Source: Cryptomeria japonica (lineage: Eukaryota > Streptophyta > Pinopsida > Cupressales > Cupressaceae). From it: 64,000 nucleotides of DNA. Below, in pieces: positions 47,884 to 58,379 of the stretch. The notes below the pieces were generated by a model. That model was not told where the DNA came from and did not search any database. It was given only the letters and a program-made list of their open reading frames with translations. The stretch lies in contig NC_081415.1 of the NCBI RefSeq assembly GCF_030272615.1, positions 186,435,994-186,499,993 on the forward strand, read 5' to 3'. The position numbers and the translations under genes were made by a program. The number at the start of each line of letters is the position of its first letter. Position 1 is the stretch's first letter.

Positions 47884-48591
47884 TACAAAGAAGATTGATT
47901 CTTTATTACCAGTACTTAATTCCTCTATTCTAGAATATAAATAATTGTATAAGGAATCATGCAAGCCTCACCACCTAACAGAAGACATTGATGATGAGAT
48001 AAGGAAAACACAAAAAAAGAGATTGATGATATAGAATATAATATGATTGGTGCTTTAGAACTTACCTCGGTTTTGGATCAACAAATAATAATTTTTGAGG
48101 AAAAGATTGAGAAATTAGAGAAGGAGAAAGCAAGGATAAGAATGAAATCCCGAGAGTTGAAAAATAAACTTGGTCCTAGATTGGACAATCTTCTAACACA
48201 CCGGATTGAGTTGTCTAAATCAACTATTCAAGGAGAAAGACCACCGGAGCAATAGATACATTATCTAACTGGAATGATCCAATAGACTGAAACAATTATT
48301 TCTAACAACACCAAATCTATGTAGAGTCTTAATCTAATTTTGGCAGATATCTTTTAGATTGTAAATAACCGATTACAGGCTTTAAGGTAAAATTTTAGAA
48401 TTATTTGATTTTTTTTATATCCTTTGTCATTGATGTCGAAGGGGGAGTAGTGTATTGAGAAAAATGTACAGAAGGGATCATTTGCTCAGAGGGAGCACTC
48501 TCATTTGTGGATCTATTTTTGGACTTCACTTTTGGATATCAGTTTTTGGATTTTTTTCATGAGTGTTGCCATCAATGCCAAACAGGGAGAT
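47884..48591 (+). pseudogene. Unrecognised non-pol protein, fragment 3, and polypurine tract
   Basis: Protein continues with KKIDSLLPVLN, LYKESCKPHHLTEDIDDEI, then a 70-codon frame (48043-48255) rich in Glu/Lys heptads (EEKIEKLEKEKARIRMK), likely coiled coil, and finally LTGMIQ and SLNLILADIF, matching the C-terminus of the minus-strand copy (LTGIVKRIV, INLILADIFQM). About 230 bp of 3' untranslated DNA lead to a purine tract AACAGGGAGAT (48581-48591), directly before the 3' LTR start TGTTGGCAT. Confidence 0.8.
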
Positions 48592-48601
48592 TGTTGGCAT
48601 T
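48592..48601 (+). repeat. First 10 bases of the 3' LTR of the plus-strand non-pol element
   Basis: TGTTGGCATT after the purine tract. The rest of this LTR lies at 56004-56842, beyond the SIRE-like copia that inserted here. Confidence 0.65.
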
Positions 48602-50034
48602 TGATGAATATTGATGAACTACTAAGGTCCTAACCGATACTAAGAGAGGAGGGTGAATCAGTACGTAAACACAAACCGCTTCAACATTTTGTTATATCAA
48701 AACACAACTGATCAATTGTTGACCGGTTGTTTGCCTTCACCACTGAACTTAACCAAGCTATACCAGTTAAACAAAAATACTTCAGACAGCTATACCAGTT
48801 AAACGAAAATACTTCAGACAACATTCAATAGATCTCAAACCTTGATAACTACTTCACTGATATAATCATGCATGAGTTGTACCAATAATATCACAACCAT
48901 TTAACAATGCATGCATATCTAACTTAATCAAAACCACACAATCATCACATGAAAATATCACAACCCATAATACATAGATTTTTTACGTGGAAACCCAAAT
49001 GGGAAAAACCACAGTGGGAATGAATATCCACAAGTTGTTTGTGAACTCTTTTGAAGTCTGCTCTATTAGGATTCTAGTCTAGTTAAAGACTTTGCAATAA
49101 AGGTCTTGTTAGGAACTGATCATGTTAGGGACCACCTGGTTAAGGGATGGCTATATACCCTATTAAGAGTTACCTCACTAGAGGATTAAAGAACTCAATA
49201 ACCTTGAGCCACCTAGTTAGAGGATTTACAACAAAGCCTATTAAAGATACCTGATCAAGGGATCTACCTTCTATTGAAATGGTTAGAAGACAACAGGTAA
49301 AACAACTGATCTAATAACAACACTTCTTGCTAAGGTAGATCCTTTTAAGTTCCTCTCTTTTGCAATCACACTCTGCAGAGTCCTCACTCTGGTTTGGCAA
49401 GTATCAAATCTCCAACATGTAGACACAAATACAACTTTTGCCAACAACTGCAAATCAAAACTCATTGACCTTATAGACAACAATTAGGTCAGTAGCATAA
49501 ACCCTAAACCCTAAACATCTCAAGTTTACACTTACAAGCGGTCCAATCTTGACCGTCCAAACATATTACATAGAATGGAATGATCTAAAATAGATCTCAA
49601 GGCATTCTGCACTGTTCAAACTTCACCACATCTGAAAATCAATAACCTATCACGCGCTCTTCACACACCACTAAGAAAAATGCTCATTCCCGATGTAGGC
49701 ATTTAATGAATTAAATATTCATGCACAAGAACCACAAAGAAATCCTTCATGTGCACATAGCTGACGTAGCATCTCGATCCTTATCCTTATTCATTTAAAT
49801 AACTGGTCACAAAACATCATTGGTTGCACCGCACAAGCCAAAATGATAACCCTAGAGATGAACTAAGACTACCAACGGGTAGTCACACTTAGTGAACCCC
49901 GACATCGGTCCACTCCATCCCAGTTGACCATAACCACTTCCAATCTTCATACCACTTCATATTGGTCCACCTTCTTGAGCACTTATTGACATCAATGACA
50001 ACATACATTATTTTCACTTCATCATATGCCAATA
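48602..50034 (-). repeat. 3' LTR of the SIRE-like copia
   Basis: 1433 bp. Contains a 31-bp tandem duplication (CTATACCAGTTAAAC...) near 48755-48815 and the conserved phrase GTGGAAACCC...GGGAAAAACC. The polypurine tract on minus is AAAGAGGGAGAC (50035-50046). Confidence 0.85.
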
Positions 50035-50424
50035 GTCTCCCTCTTTGGCATTGATGGAAATACTTATTGTATCATTGCTTAGTATCTGCACCATTCTCAA
50101 TAATATATACCAGTTCAGTAACATATACCGGTTCAACTTAAAAGATCATGACCACCACCTAGACTGGTCAGTGTGCACTTTGCTCAATCACTTCTCACAC
50201 CACTTATTTTATCTCCCCTTTGTGTATTGACCTTCACACATATATCTTCTCCCTCATATATCTTCATCATCATATATCTTCTCCCCCTTTGACAACAATG
50301 CCAAAGTGGAGGCACAAGCTTCCGGGCTCCACTATGTTGCTCCCCCTATGGAGGAGCATCCTTCAACACATCAATCCTATAAGATCTAACACGATAGTAG
50401 CTGACTGATGTGGAGCACACATAT

Positions 50425-50988
50425 TTAATTTACTTCATGAAGGGGCAGAACCCCTAATGCACCTCTCAAATAGGTAAATGTAGTCTTCGGTAAGGGCTTA
50501 GTGAATATGTCTACTAGTTGCTCCTTATTGGAAACATGTTCTAACACAACCTCTTGATTTTGAACCTTTTCTCTCAAGAAATGATACTTAAGCTCAATAT
50601 GCTTGGTCCTAGCATGCAATACCGGATTTTTAGATATATTTATTGCACTGGTATTATCACAAAATATACTCACCAGTTTAGATATAATCACTTTGAAGTC
50701 ATTCAATACATGCTTCATCCATATTGCCTGAGTGCAGTTCATAAATGCTGCCACATACTCCTGTTCAGTTGTAGACTAGGAAATACAGCTCTGCTTCTTG
50801 CTCATCCACGAGACTAGTCTTCCACCAAGGAAGAATGATCCATTGGTTGTGCTCTTCCAGTCATCCACATTACCTACCCAATTTGCATCAGTAAACACTT
50901 TGAGATCAAAGTCACCATTATATGGATACCACAATCCATAATCAATTGTCCCTCTTAGGTGTCTAAGAATCCTCTTTACCACTACCAA
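50425..50988 (-). pseudogene. Copia RNase H
   Basis: ILRHLRGTIDYGLWYP, VFTDANWVGNVDDWKSTTNG, LVSWMSKKQSCIS, one stop near 50776, then AIWMKHVLNDF, IFCDNTSAINISKNPVLHAR, KHIELKYHFLREKV and the terminal GALGVLPLHEVN. All catalytic acids of copia RNase H appear present. Frame differs from the upstream reverse transcriptase (shift near 50970). Confidence 0.88.
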
Positions 50989-51865
50989 GTGGGATTCTCT
51001 TGGATTCTTCTAAAAAAGAGCCACTATCTCCATTGCATGACCAAATATCTGATGTGTTGTGCACCACATAGTGCAACTTACCGATCATTAACCGGTACTC
51101 CTTCTCATCCACCAATGTTGTTTCATCCTCCTTTGTTTGTTTGTAGCTAGTCACCATTGGTGTTCCAACCAGTTTTCTCTCCTCCACGCCAAAGTTCTTT
51201 AATACCTCTTTGATATACTTGGATTGGGTAATGAAGATACCCTCTTTCATCTACAGAATTTGTAGACCAATGAAAATTTTTATCTCTCCAATTAGAGACA
51301 TCTCAAACTCCTTTTTCATCTCGTCTACAAATGCATGACTTATATCATCATCTCCACCGAAGATTGTATCATCTATAAATACTTCACATATCAAAATCTG
51401 ACCACCTTCAGATTTCAGGTAGATGTTGTTGTCCTCACTTGTTCTTTGAAATCATATCTTCAAAAGATGAGAGTGTAACCATTCGTACCATGCCCTTGGT
51501 GCCTGTTTCAATCCATACAGGGCCTTGTGTAATCTGCACACCATGTCACAATCTTCTGACAAAGAAAACCCATCTGGTTGCTCAATATACACTTCTTCCT
51601 CTAGGATTCCATTCAAGAAGGCAGACTTCACATCCATCCGGTATACCTTAAATACCTTTAATGCTGCAAATGCAAGTAGCATTTAGACAACTTCTAGTCT
51701 AGCCACTAGGACAAAGGTTTCTCCATACTCTTCTCCTTCTTCCTGGGCATATCCCTTGCATACAAGCCTTGCCTTGTTCCTTACCATTGTGCCTTCTTCA
51801 TTCAACTTATTCTTGAAGACCCATTTGGTACCTATGGCATTCTTGTGTTCTAGTCTGGGTACCAA
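50963..51865 (-). pseudogene. Copia reverse transcriptase
   Basis: [76 protein letters not shown], then the active-site box reads FIDDTIFGG (usually YVDDIIFG) near 51370, and SKYIKEVLKNFGVEERKLVG. Wording is typical of the SIRE branch. Stops at about 51683 and 51251. Confidence 0.88.
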
Positions 51866-51889
51866 GGACCATGTTGCATTCTTCTCTAT

Positions 51890-52138
51890 CTAGTCCAACT
51901 CCTCTTCCATTGCCTTTATCCAGTTTTCATCGGTAAGTTCCTCTCTAACGGTCTTAGGTTCAAATTCTGAAATCATGCAAGAATTTTCTTTCACCTTTCT
52001 CCTTGTAAGTATTCCCACATCTTTGTCTCCTATGATCTTCTTCAGATCATGATGTAGTCTTACATACCTAGGAATGACCGTAGTAGGTTCCACTTGCTTT
52101 TCCTCTTCTATTTCCGCTTCATCTTCTTCTTCACCCAT
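51890..52138 (-). pseudogene. Copia pol linker between integrase and reverse transcriptase
   Basis: Acidic stretch EEDEAEIEEEKQ, then YVRLHHDLKKIIGDKDVGIL, CMISEFEPKTVREEL and DENWIKAMEEELD, the normal lead-in to copia reverse transcriptase, in the same frame as the domains on either side. Confidence 0.8.
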
Positions 52139-52210
52139 TGAAGCTTCTACCGGTACAGAAACACTGAGGTCCTTCCGGTGTTTGTCACTTGTTTCTTTCT
52201 TATCCAGTTC

Positions 52211-53001
52211 CTAGAAGGCTACACCTAGTTTATTTTCCATTTGCTTGTTGTCGGTTTCCTTAGGCTTCTCAGGGGATTCATCAACCCTGACATTGATACT
52301 CTCAACAATCTTTTGAGTCCTGTTGTTGTAGCACTTGAGAGATTTTCTTTTAGTGGAATATCCCAAAAATATTCCTTCATCATAGTTAGCATCAAACTTA
52401 CTTAGGTTCTCACCTCTCCTAATATAGCATTTACTCCCAAACACTTTAAAATAACTCACATTGGGAGTTCTCCCATTCCAGTACTCATAGGGGGTTTTGT
52501 CTTTACCTTTCTTAATGAATACCCGATTCATGGTATAGACTGCAGTGCTCACTGCTTCTCTCCAAAATTTGTGAGTGACATTTCCTTGGATCAACATATT
52601 TCTAGCTGCTTCAACCACACTCCAGTTGTTTCTTTCTGCTATGTCGTTATGTTGTGGTGTCCTTGGGGAAAACAATTGCCTCTTAATCTCATTCTCCTCA
52701 TAGTACTTATTGAATTTCATCAGAAGTGAATTCACCTCCTTGGTCCGTCCTCAATTTGTTTTATCCTTCTATTGCTCTCCTTCTCCACCAATTCCCTAAA
52801 GGCTTTGAACTTTCCAAATACCTTTAATTTTTCTTTCAAGAATGTGAACCACATCATTCTTGATAAATCATCAATAAGAATCATGACGTATTGATCTCCC
52901 TGAATACTTCTAGTTTTCATCGAACCACACAGATCAGTATGCACTAGATCAAGTAAGTTTTCCATAGATAAATACTTACCTTTGAATGTTAAGGAAGACA
53001 T
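52211..53001 (-). pseudogene. Copia integrase core and C-terminus
   Basis: LDLVHTDLCGSM (first Asp), VMILIDDLSRMMWFTFLKEK, then the second Asp in RTDQGGEFTSDE. That phrase is readable only in a third frame between two short frameshifts near 52730-52750. ENEIKRQLFSPRTPQHNDIA then ERNN gives the Glu. Late conserved blocks: VFGSKCYIRRGENLSKFDA and GIFLGYSTKRKSLKCYN. Confidence 0.87.
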
Positions 53002-53530
53002 CTTCCCAAGTTCACATTCTCTTCATAAGGCATTCTCTAGTTTGTTCAGCAAAGGCAATCCTCTTACTAGCCTTTATAATATTGTCAAAATTTATATGAC
53101 AAAGTCTCCTGTGCCATATCCAACTATCATCAAATTTCCCCATCAGGAACTAACTAATCTTGGCCTTCAGTTGAAATAGGTTTCCTCGGGTCTTCTTACC
53201 ATTGGTAATAATTTCACCAGTCTTTCCAATTACTCTACAGACTCCACCTTTGAATTCCAGTATGAGTCCTTTGTTGTTAAGTTGAGCAACACTCAAAAGA
53301 TTATGCTTAAGGCCTTCCACCTAGTAGATATCATCCACACTGTTCTTTCCATTTAGTGAGATGGATCCTTTTCCTTTCACCATGCAAGGTGCATCGTTGC
53401 CAAATCGGACAACACCACCATCATATTCTTCAAGAGACAAATACTTTCTCTAATCACTGATCATGTGGTTAGAACACTGGTTATCAATTATCCACTCATT
53501 AGAGTTGTCATTATATGAGACAAGGGCTTT
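53002..53530 (-). pseudogene. Copia protease end and GAG-pre-integrase region
   Basis: Minus translation gives NEWIIDNQCSNHMISD (protease active site region, the usual DSGCS changed to DNQCS), VRFGNDAPCMVKGKGSI, LKHNLLSVAQLNNKGL, and WHRRLCHINFDNI of the pre-integrase zinc region. Several stops. The catalytic Asp is followed by Asn and Gln in place of Ser and Gly, so the protease would be dead. Confidence 0.75.
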
Positions 53531-53534
53531 CTAG

Positions 53535-54571
53535 TCAGACAACTCTTCCTTGATAGCTACAAATACTATGTCCATTCTCTTCATCCTCTGATTCCTCATC
53601 ATTAACACCTTCATCCACTGCAACAAGACAATTTCTCTTGCCTACTCCTTTATACTTCCTAAACCTCTTTAGTTTATCATTATTGTCATTGTTAGGATAG
53701 ATAATAGGTATATGTCCTATCTTATTGTAGGAAAAACACTTCAAAGGAATCTTACCTCTATATTTTCTAGTGCCTTTTGGAAGTCTCTTGGCAAGAAGAG
53801 CTTCAAACTCCATCAGATTCTCCTCATCGTCCATATCTCTGCTTGGCCTGGATTCATAACTGGTACTGACCTCTTTTCCTTTCCTAGTCGGTGCAGAGGA
53901 AATAGACGCTCTAAAGTATGACTCGGTCTTCTAAACACTACCATCATAGCCATTTAATGCATATGCAGTCAACTTTGCAATAATAGAGTCTAAAGATACC
54001 CTAGTTTTGTTGATAGACCTTAGCTCATGAGTATTGCATAGACCGGTAAAAGTGATCTCAAAACTTTACTAACAACAATGGCATCATTAATTGTTCCACC
54101 AATGCTCTTGATCTCTCCAACCACTGTCTTGATTCTTATGCCATACTACTGAATGATCTCTCCTTCAACCATCCTCATATCTTAAAACTTTCCTCTAAGG
54201 CTTTCTTCCTTAGCCTGCTTGACATGTTCACCACCGACATAAATGGATTCTAGTTTGTCCCATACTTCTTTCAGATTGTACTTATCTTGTACATCAATGA
54301 ACTCTATATCAGACAAGCTGCTAATAATGGCTTCCTTGACTTGCTCATTTTCTTGTATCTCTCTTTTCTGATCATCAATTAGAGTGCCAAAGGGGATTAC
54401 ATAGGCATTCTCAACATAGTTCCAATGTTATGCACCCAAACTCTTGATATATATCTTCATCCTATCCTTCCATATTTTAAAGTTGTCCCTGTTGAACTTA
54501 GGACCTTCCCTCTTCATCATTAAAACATGATCTTTTTCCTCAAGTAGTTAAGCTTATATCACTGAGGACAT
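53535..54571 (-). pseudogene. Copia gag, decayed
   Basis: From the primer site inward the frame shows Gag-like words (KVWDKLESIYVG, KFNRDNFKIWKDRM-type, near 54250-54500). At 53535-53834 is FEALLAKRLPKGTRKYRGKI followed by a degraded zinc knuckle CFSYNKIGHIPIIYP, where only the first Cys and the His remain. Many stops. Confidence 0.6.
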
Positions 54572-54577
54572 GGATGT

Positions 54578-54589
54578 GCTCTGATACCA
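54578..54589 (-). other. Primer-binding site, initiator Met tRNA type
   Basis: TGGTATCAGAGC on minus, two bases inside the 5' LTR. The exact consensus for plant Ty1/copia elements. Confidence 0.9.
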
Positions 54590-54591
54590 AT

Positions 54592-56003
54592 TGATAAATA
54601 ATGATGAACTACTAAGGTCCTAACTGGTAGTGAGAGGGGGGGTGAATCAGTATAGAAAAACAAACCGCTTCAACACTTTGTTATATCAAAACACAGCTGA
54701 CCAGTTGTCTTCACCATAGAACTTTACCAACCTATACCGGTTAAACAAAAATACTTCAGACAACTATACCAGTTAAACAAAAATACTTTGAACAACATTC
54801 AATATATCTCAAACCTTGATAACTACTTCACTGATATAATCATGCATGAGTTGTACCAATAATACCACAACCATTTAACAGTGCATGCATATCTAACTTA
54901 ATCAAAGCCACACAATCATCGCATGAAAATCTCACAACCCATAACACACAGATTTTTCATGTGGAAACCCAAATGAGAAAAACCATGATGGGAATGAATA
55001 CCCACAAGCTATTTGTGAACTCTTTTGAAGTTCAATTAAAGACTTTACAATAAAGGTCCTCTTAGGAACTGATCTTGTTAAGGATCACCTGGTTAAGGGA
55101 TGGCTATATACCCTGTTAAAGTTGAAACCCTGTTAAGAGTTACCTCGCTAGAGGATTTAAGAACTCAATAACCCTGAGCCACTTGGTTAGAGGATTTACA
55201 ACAAATCCTGTTAAAGCTACTTGAACAAGGGATTTACCTTCTATTGAAATGGTTAGAAGACAACAGGTAAAACAACCGATTTGATAACAATACTTCTTGC
55301 TAAGACTAATCCTTTTCAGTTCCTCTCTTCTACAATCACACTCTACAGATTCCTCACTCTGGTTCGACAAGTATCAAATCTCCAACATGTAGACACAAAT
55401 ACAACTTTTGCCAATAACTGCAAATCAAAACTCATCAACCTTATAGACAACAATTAGGTCGATAGCATAAACCCTAAACCCTAAACATTTCAAGTTTACA
55501 CTTACAAGCAGTCCAATCCTGACCGTCCAAACACATTACATAAAATAAAATGATCTAAAATAGATCACAATACATTCTGCACCATCCAAACGTCACCGCA
55601 TCTAAAAATTAGTAACCCATCATGCGCTCTTCACACACTGCTAAGAAAAATGCTCATTCCCAAGGTGGGCATTTAATGCATTCAATCTTCATGCACAAGA
55701 ACCACAAATAAATCCTTCATGTGCACAAAGCTGATGTGGTACCTCGATCTTTATCCTTATTCCTTTAACTAACTGGTCACAAAACATCATCGGTTGCACC
55801 ACACAAGCCAAACCAGTAACCCTAGAGCTAAACTGAGACTACCGACTGGTAGTCACACTTAGTGAACCCCGACACCGGTCCACACCGATCACTCCATCTC
55901 AGTTGACCATAACCACTTCCAATCTTCATACCTATCCACCTACTTGAGTAGTTATTGACATCAATGACAACATACATTATCACCACTTCATCATATGCCA
56001 ACA
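54592..56003 (-). repeat. 5' LTR of the SIRE-like copia
   Basis: 1412 bp, TGATAAATAATG...CATATGCCAACA on plus. Near the primer site it carries the G7 tract followed by TGAATCAGTA, as in the other LTRs of this lineage. Degenerate CCTGTTAA/ACCTGGTTAG units lie at about 55070-55260. Confidence 0.87.
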
Positions 56004-56842
56004 ACATTATACACTCAAATGAGAATAGTTGATGTTTTCATTGATGGAAAACAATTGGTATTATGGTTTACAGGTTACACTAGCACTGGTAGGCACTTCA
56101 CATCGGCATTCAGTCTACACTGACAACAAATCATACTGGCACTCTAGGCCGACTTGGAACAATAATGTTTTGTACTTTAAAATATATTTGTATAGTCGAC
56201 TTGATGTATTGTAAAGACTCATATATGTATGTGATCTTGTAAGTCATTTTGTAATGTGGTAGTGATGTAATAAGGCAATGTAATGAGTGATATATGAGAT
56301 ACTGTAGGACAATTGTTTATGCACTTTGACTTATCTATTTTGAAGAGAGAATAAGAAGAAGAGAAGAGCGAAGGTTATTCACCAACAAGATTTTTGGTTA
56401 AGGTATTTGTTTGAGATTAAACTGGTACTGAATCAAGCATTGCAGATGTTATTTTAAAGTACTTGTATTTGGATTTAACTATCCATTTATAGTCAGTGGG
56501 ACTCCTTTCTGTTGTTGATGAGCTCAAGGCTATTGGCCTTCCTGCATGTGCAGGCTCCTATTGTATAAGTAATATTTATTCATATTGGCCAGTGAGTAAA
56601 TATTGTGGGTCACAAATCCCGTTGAGGTTTTTCCCTTACCGATTTTCCTTGCCAAAAATATTTGTGTTATGGTGTGCATTGATGGTTGTATTTCTATTTC
56701 TCTTTACTGCATTATTATTTGTTTGCTGGTATATTAACATAGGTTGTAAAGTTGCAAATAAGTTCAAATCTTTCATCCACTGGTTAGACACTGATTTCCC
56801 CCCCCCCCCAAAGTGTCTTTGGGACTATCATAGCATCTAACA
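56004..56842 (+). repeat. Remainder of the 3' LTR of the plus-strand non-pol element
   Basis: Continues from 48601. Shares with the reverse complement of the LTRs at 57394 and 63183 the blocks AAACTGGTACTGAATC, TTGGCCTTCCTGCATGTGCA and AATATTGTGGGTCACAAATC, and ends with a C12 tract and CATCTAACA. Total LTR length is about 845 bp, diverged from the younger copies. It abuts copia coding sequence at 56843. Confidence 0.75.
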
Positions 56843-57393
56843 CCTTTGAGTATCTTAGAGGTCAGCTAGGGTTTGTACCCCTTCATGAGGTCAATTGAGA
56901 ATGATGTAGGAATACATCAATCCTAGAGCTACTTATAGAATTGTATAGCTAGATTGGTGTAGAGTGAAGTTATTCCACAGGGGGGGCATCAAGTTGTAGG
57001 TTGATGATGCTAAACAGTGAATTTTAGCATTGCATGTTTTACTTTCACTTTGGCATTGTTGTGAAAGGTGGAGAAGAATTATAAGACTAAGAGGAGTGTT
57101 GTATGATTGTGGTAAAATGTAAACCAGGATTCCTATACACATCATCACAATCAAGAGTATTGATATTTGTATTGCCATAAATGAAAAAGGGGGAGATTGT
57201 TAGTATTTTGCTTGAAGACTGCATTAATGATATGTTATGTTGTCATTATGTCAATAAACCATTTATGATGTTAAGACGTCAGCTTATGATATTGTAATGA
57301 TGGTGTTAATATTGTATTGCAAATTGGCAGGAGGAGCTAGCAAAGGGTAATGCAACCGGTAGGAGGAGTTTGTATTGGAAACCAGTATTACTT
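56843..57393 (+). pseudogene. 3' end of a plus-strand copia: RNase H tail, PPT and 3' LTR start
   Basis: Directly after the LTR the plus strand reads FEYLRGQLGFVPLHEVN and a stop at 56896-56898, the C-terminus of copia RNase H (compare TYLRGALGVLPLHEVN in the SIRE-like copia). A G7 tract (56980-56986) lies in the 3' UTR. A purine tract AAAAAGGGGGAGAT (57184-57197) precedes TGTTAGTATTTTGC, the 3' LTR start at 57198. The LTR is broken at 57393 and continues at 63957. The rest of this copia is not in the window. Confidence 0.78.
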
Positions 57394-58168
57394 TGTTAAG
57401 ATTCCCACAAATACTAAGAGGGGGGGGGGGGGGTGAATCAATATCTGATCGATAAGTGGAATTTCTCAACTTAAAACATGCAGAACATATTATAACAGTG
57501 TACCAGTATGCAAGAAATAATGCAATAAATAGAAATAAAAGAAGCCACATGAAAATCACACCATAACACAATGATTTAATGAGGAAAACCCGGTGTGGGA
57601 AAAACCTTGGTGGGATTTGTGACCCACAATATTCACTTACTGGCCAATAACAGAATATTACTTACAATAGGGACCTGCACATGCAAGAAGGCCAAGTGCC
57701 TAGAGCTCACTACTCAATGGGAAGTCTCACTGACTTACAATGTGGATTATACAAATCTAATGTCTTGTACTACTTTACAATAGCATCTATAATGCCAGAT
57801 TCAGTATCGGTTTCTGCTCTGCTTCTTTACATAAACCCTTTAACCTATATTTTGCATAATAGGTCTGCCTAATAATTTTTCCTTATACATTCTTTTTTTT
57901 ATGTCTACAATGATCTCCCTTATATATAAGAGTCATTTTACAACTTGCCAAGTCAGCTTACAAAGTTTTTACAATAATAAACAAAATATAATATATCAAA
58001 AATCCTGTCGGCCTCAGTGTCGGTATACTTCCTTTCTCTGTCGGTGTAGAGTGTGATCTACTAATGCTAGTGTAATGCCTTGCTGGTGCCATAGGATTGT
58101 AAGGTTGCCATCAATGACAAAACCTTCAATCACCTTCAATGTCTCATTAGAGTGTGCATATGCCAACA
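57394..58168 (-). repeat. 3' LTR of the non-pol element
   Basis: TGTTAAGATTCCC...TATGCCAACA on plus. A G14 run at 57420-57433 is longer than the G8 of the other two copies. TATA-like TTATATATAAG at about 57920-57930 (minus promoter). Confidence 0.9.
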
Positions 58169-58180
58169 ATCTCCCCCTTT
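58169..58180 (-). other. Polypurine tract of the non-pol element
   Basis: AAAGGGGGAGAT on minus, directly before the 3' LTR start TGTTGGCATATGC. Confidence 0.8.
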
Positions 58181-58379
58181 GGCATTGATGGCAACACTCA
58201 TGAGAAAATTCAAAAGTGTATCCAAAACTGTAATCCAAAAATGTTACCAAAAATGTGTGTGCTCCCCCTGAGCATATGATCCTTGTGATATTATATTTTC
58301 TCATACCACTACTCCCCCTTTGGCATCAATGACAAAGGTTATCAAGATGTCAGTAGAGTTTGTAGTTTCAACCTTGTAC

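Larger units (their letters stand above)
48602..56003 (-). mobile_element. Ty1/copia element, SIRE-like, nested in an LTR
   Basis: 7402 bp with two LTRs (48602-50034 and 54592-56003), a perfect initiator-Met primer site and, on minus, gag, protease, integrase, reverse transcriptase and RNase H in copia order. Flanks GCATT (48597-48601) and ACATT (56004-56008) look like a TSD with one change. LTR identity is about 90% by eye, so it is older than the Tat insertion. Frameshifts in integrase and before RNase H, plus several stops, inactivate it. Confidence 0.88.

Noticed and set aside
57284-58304. Several 60-96-codon frames
   Set aside because: They are in LTR sequence and recur at 63172-63994 only because the LTR recurs.
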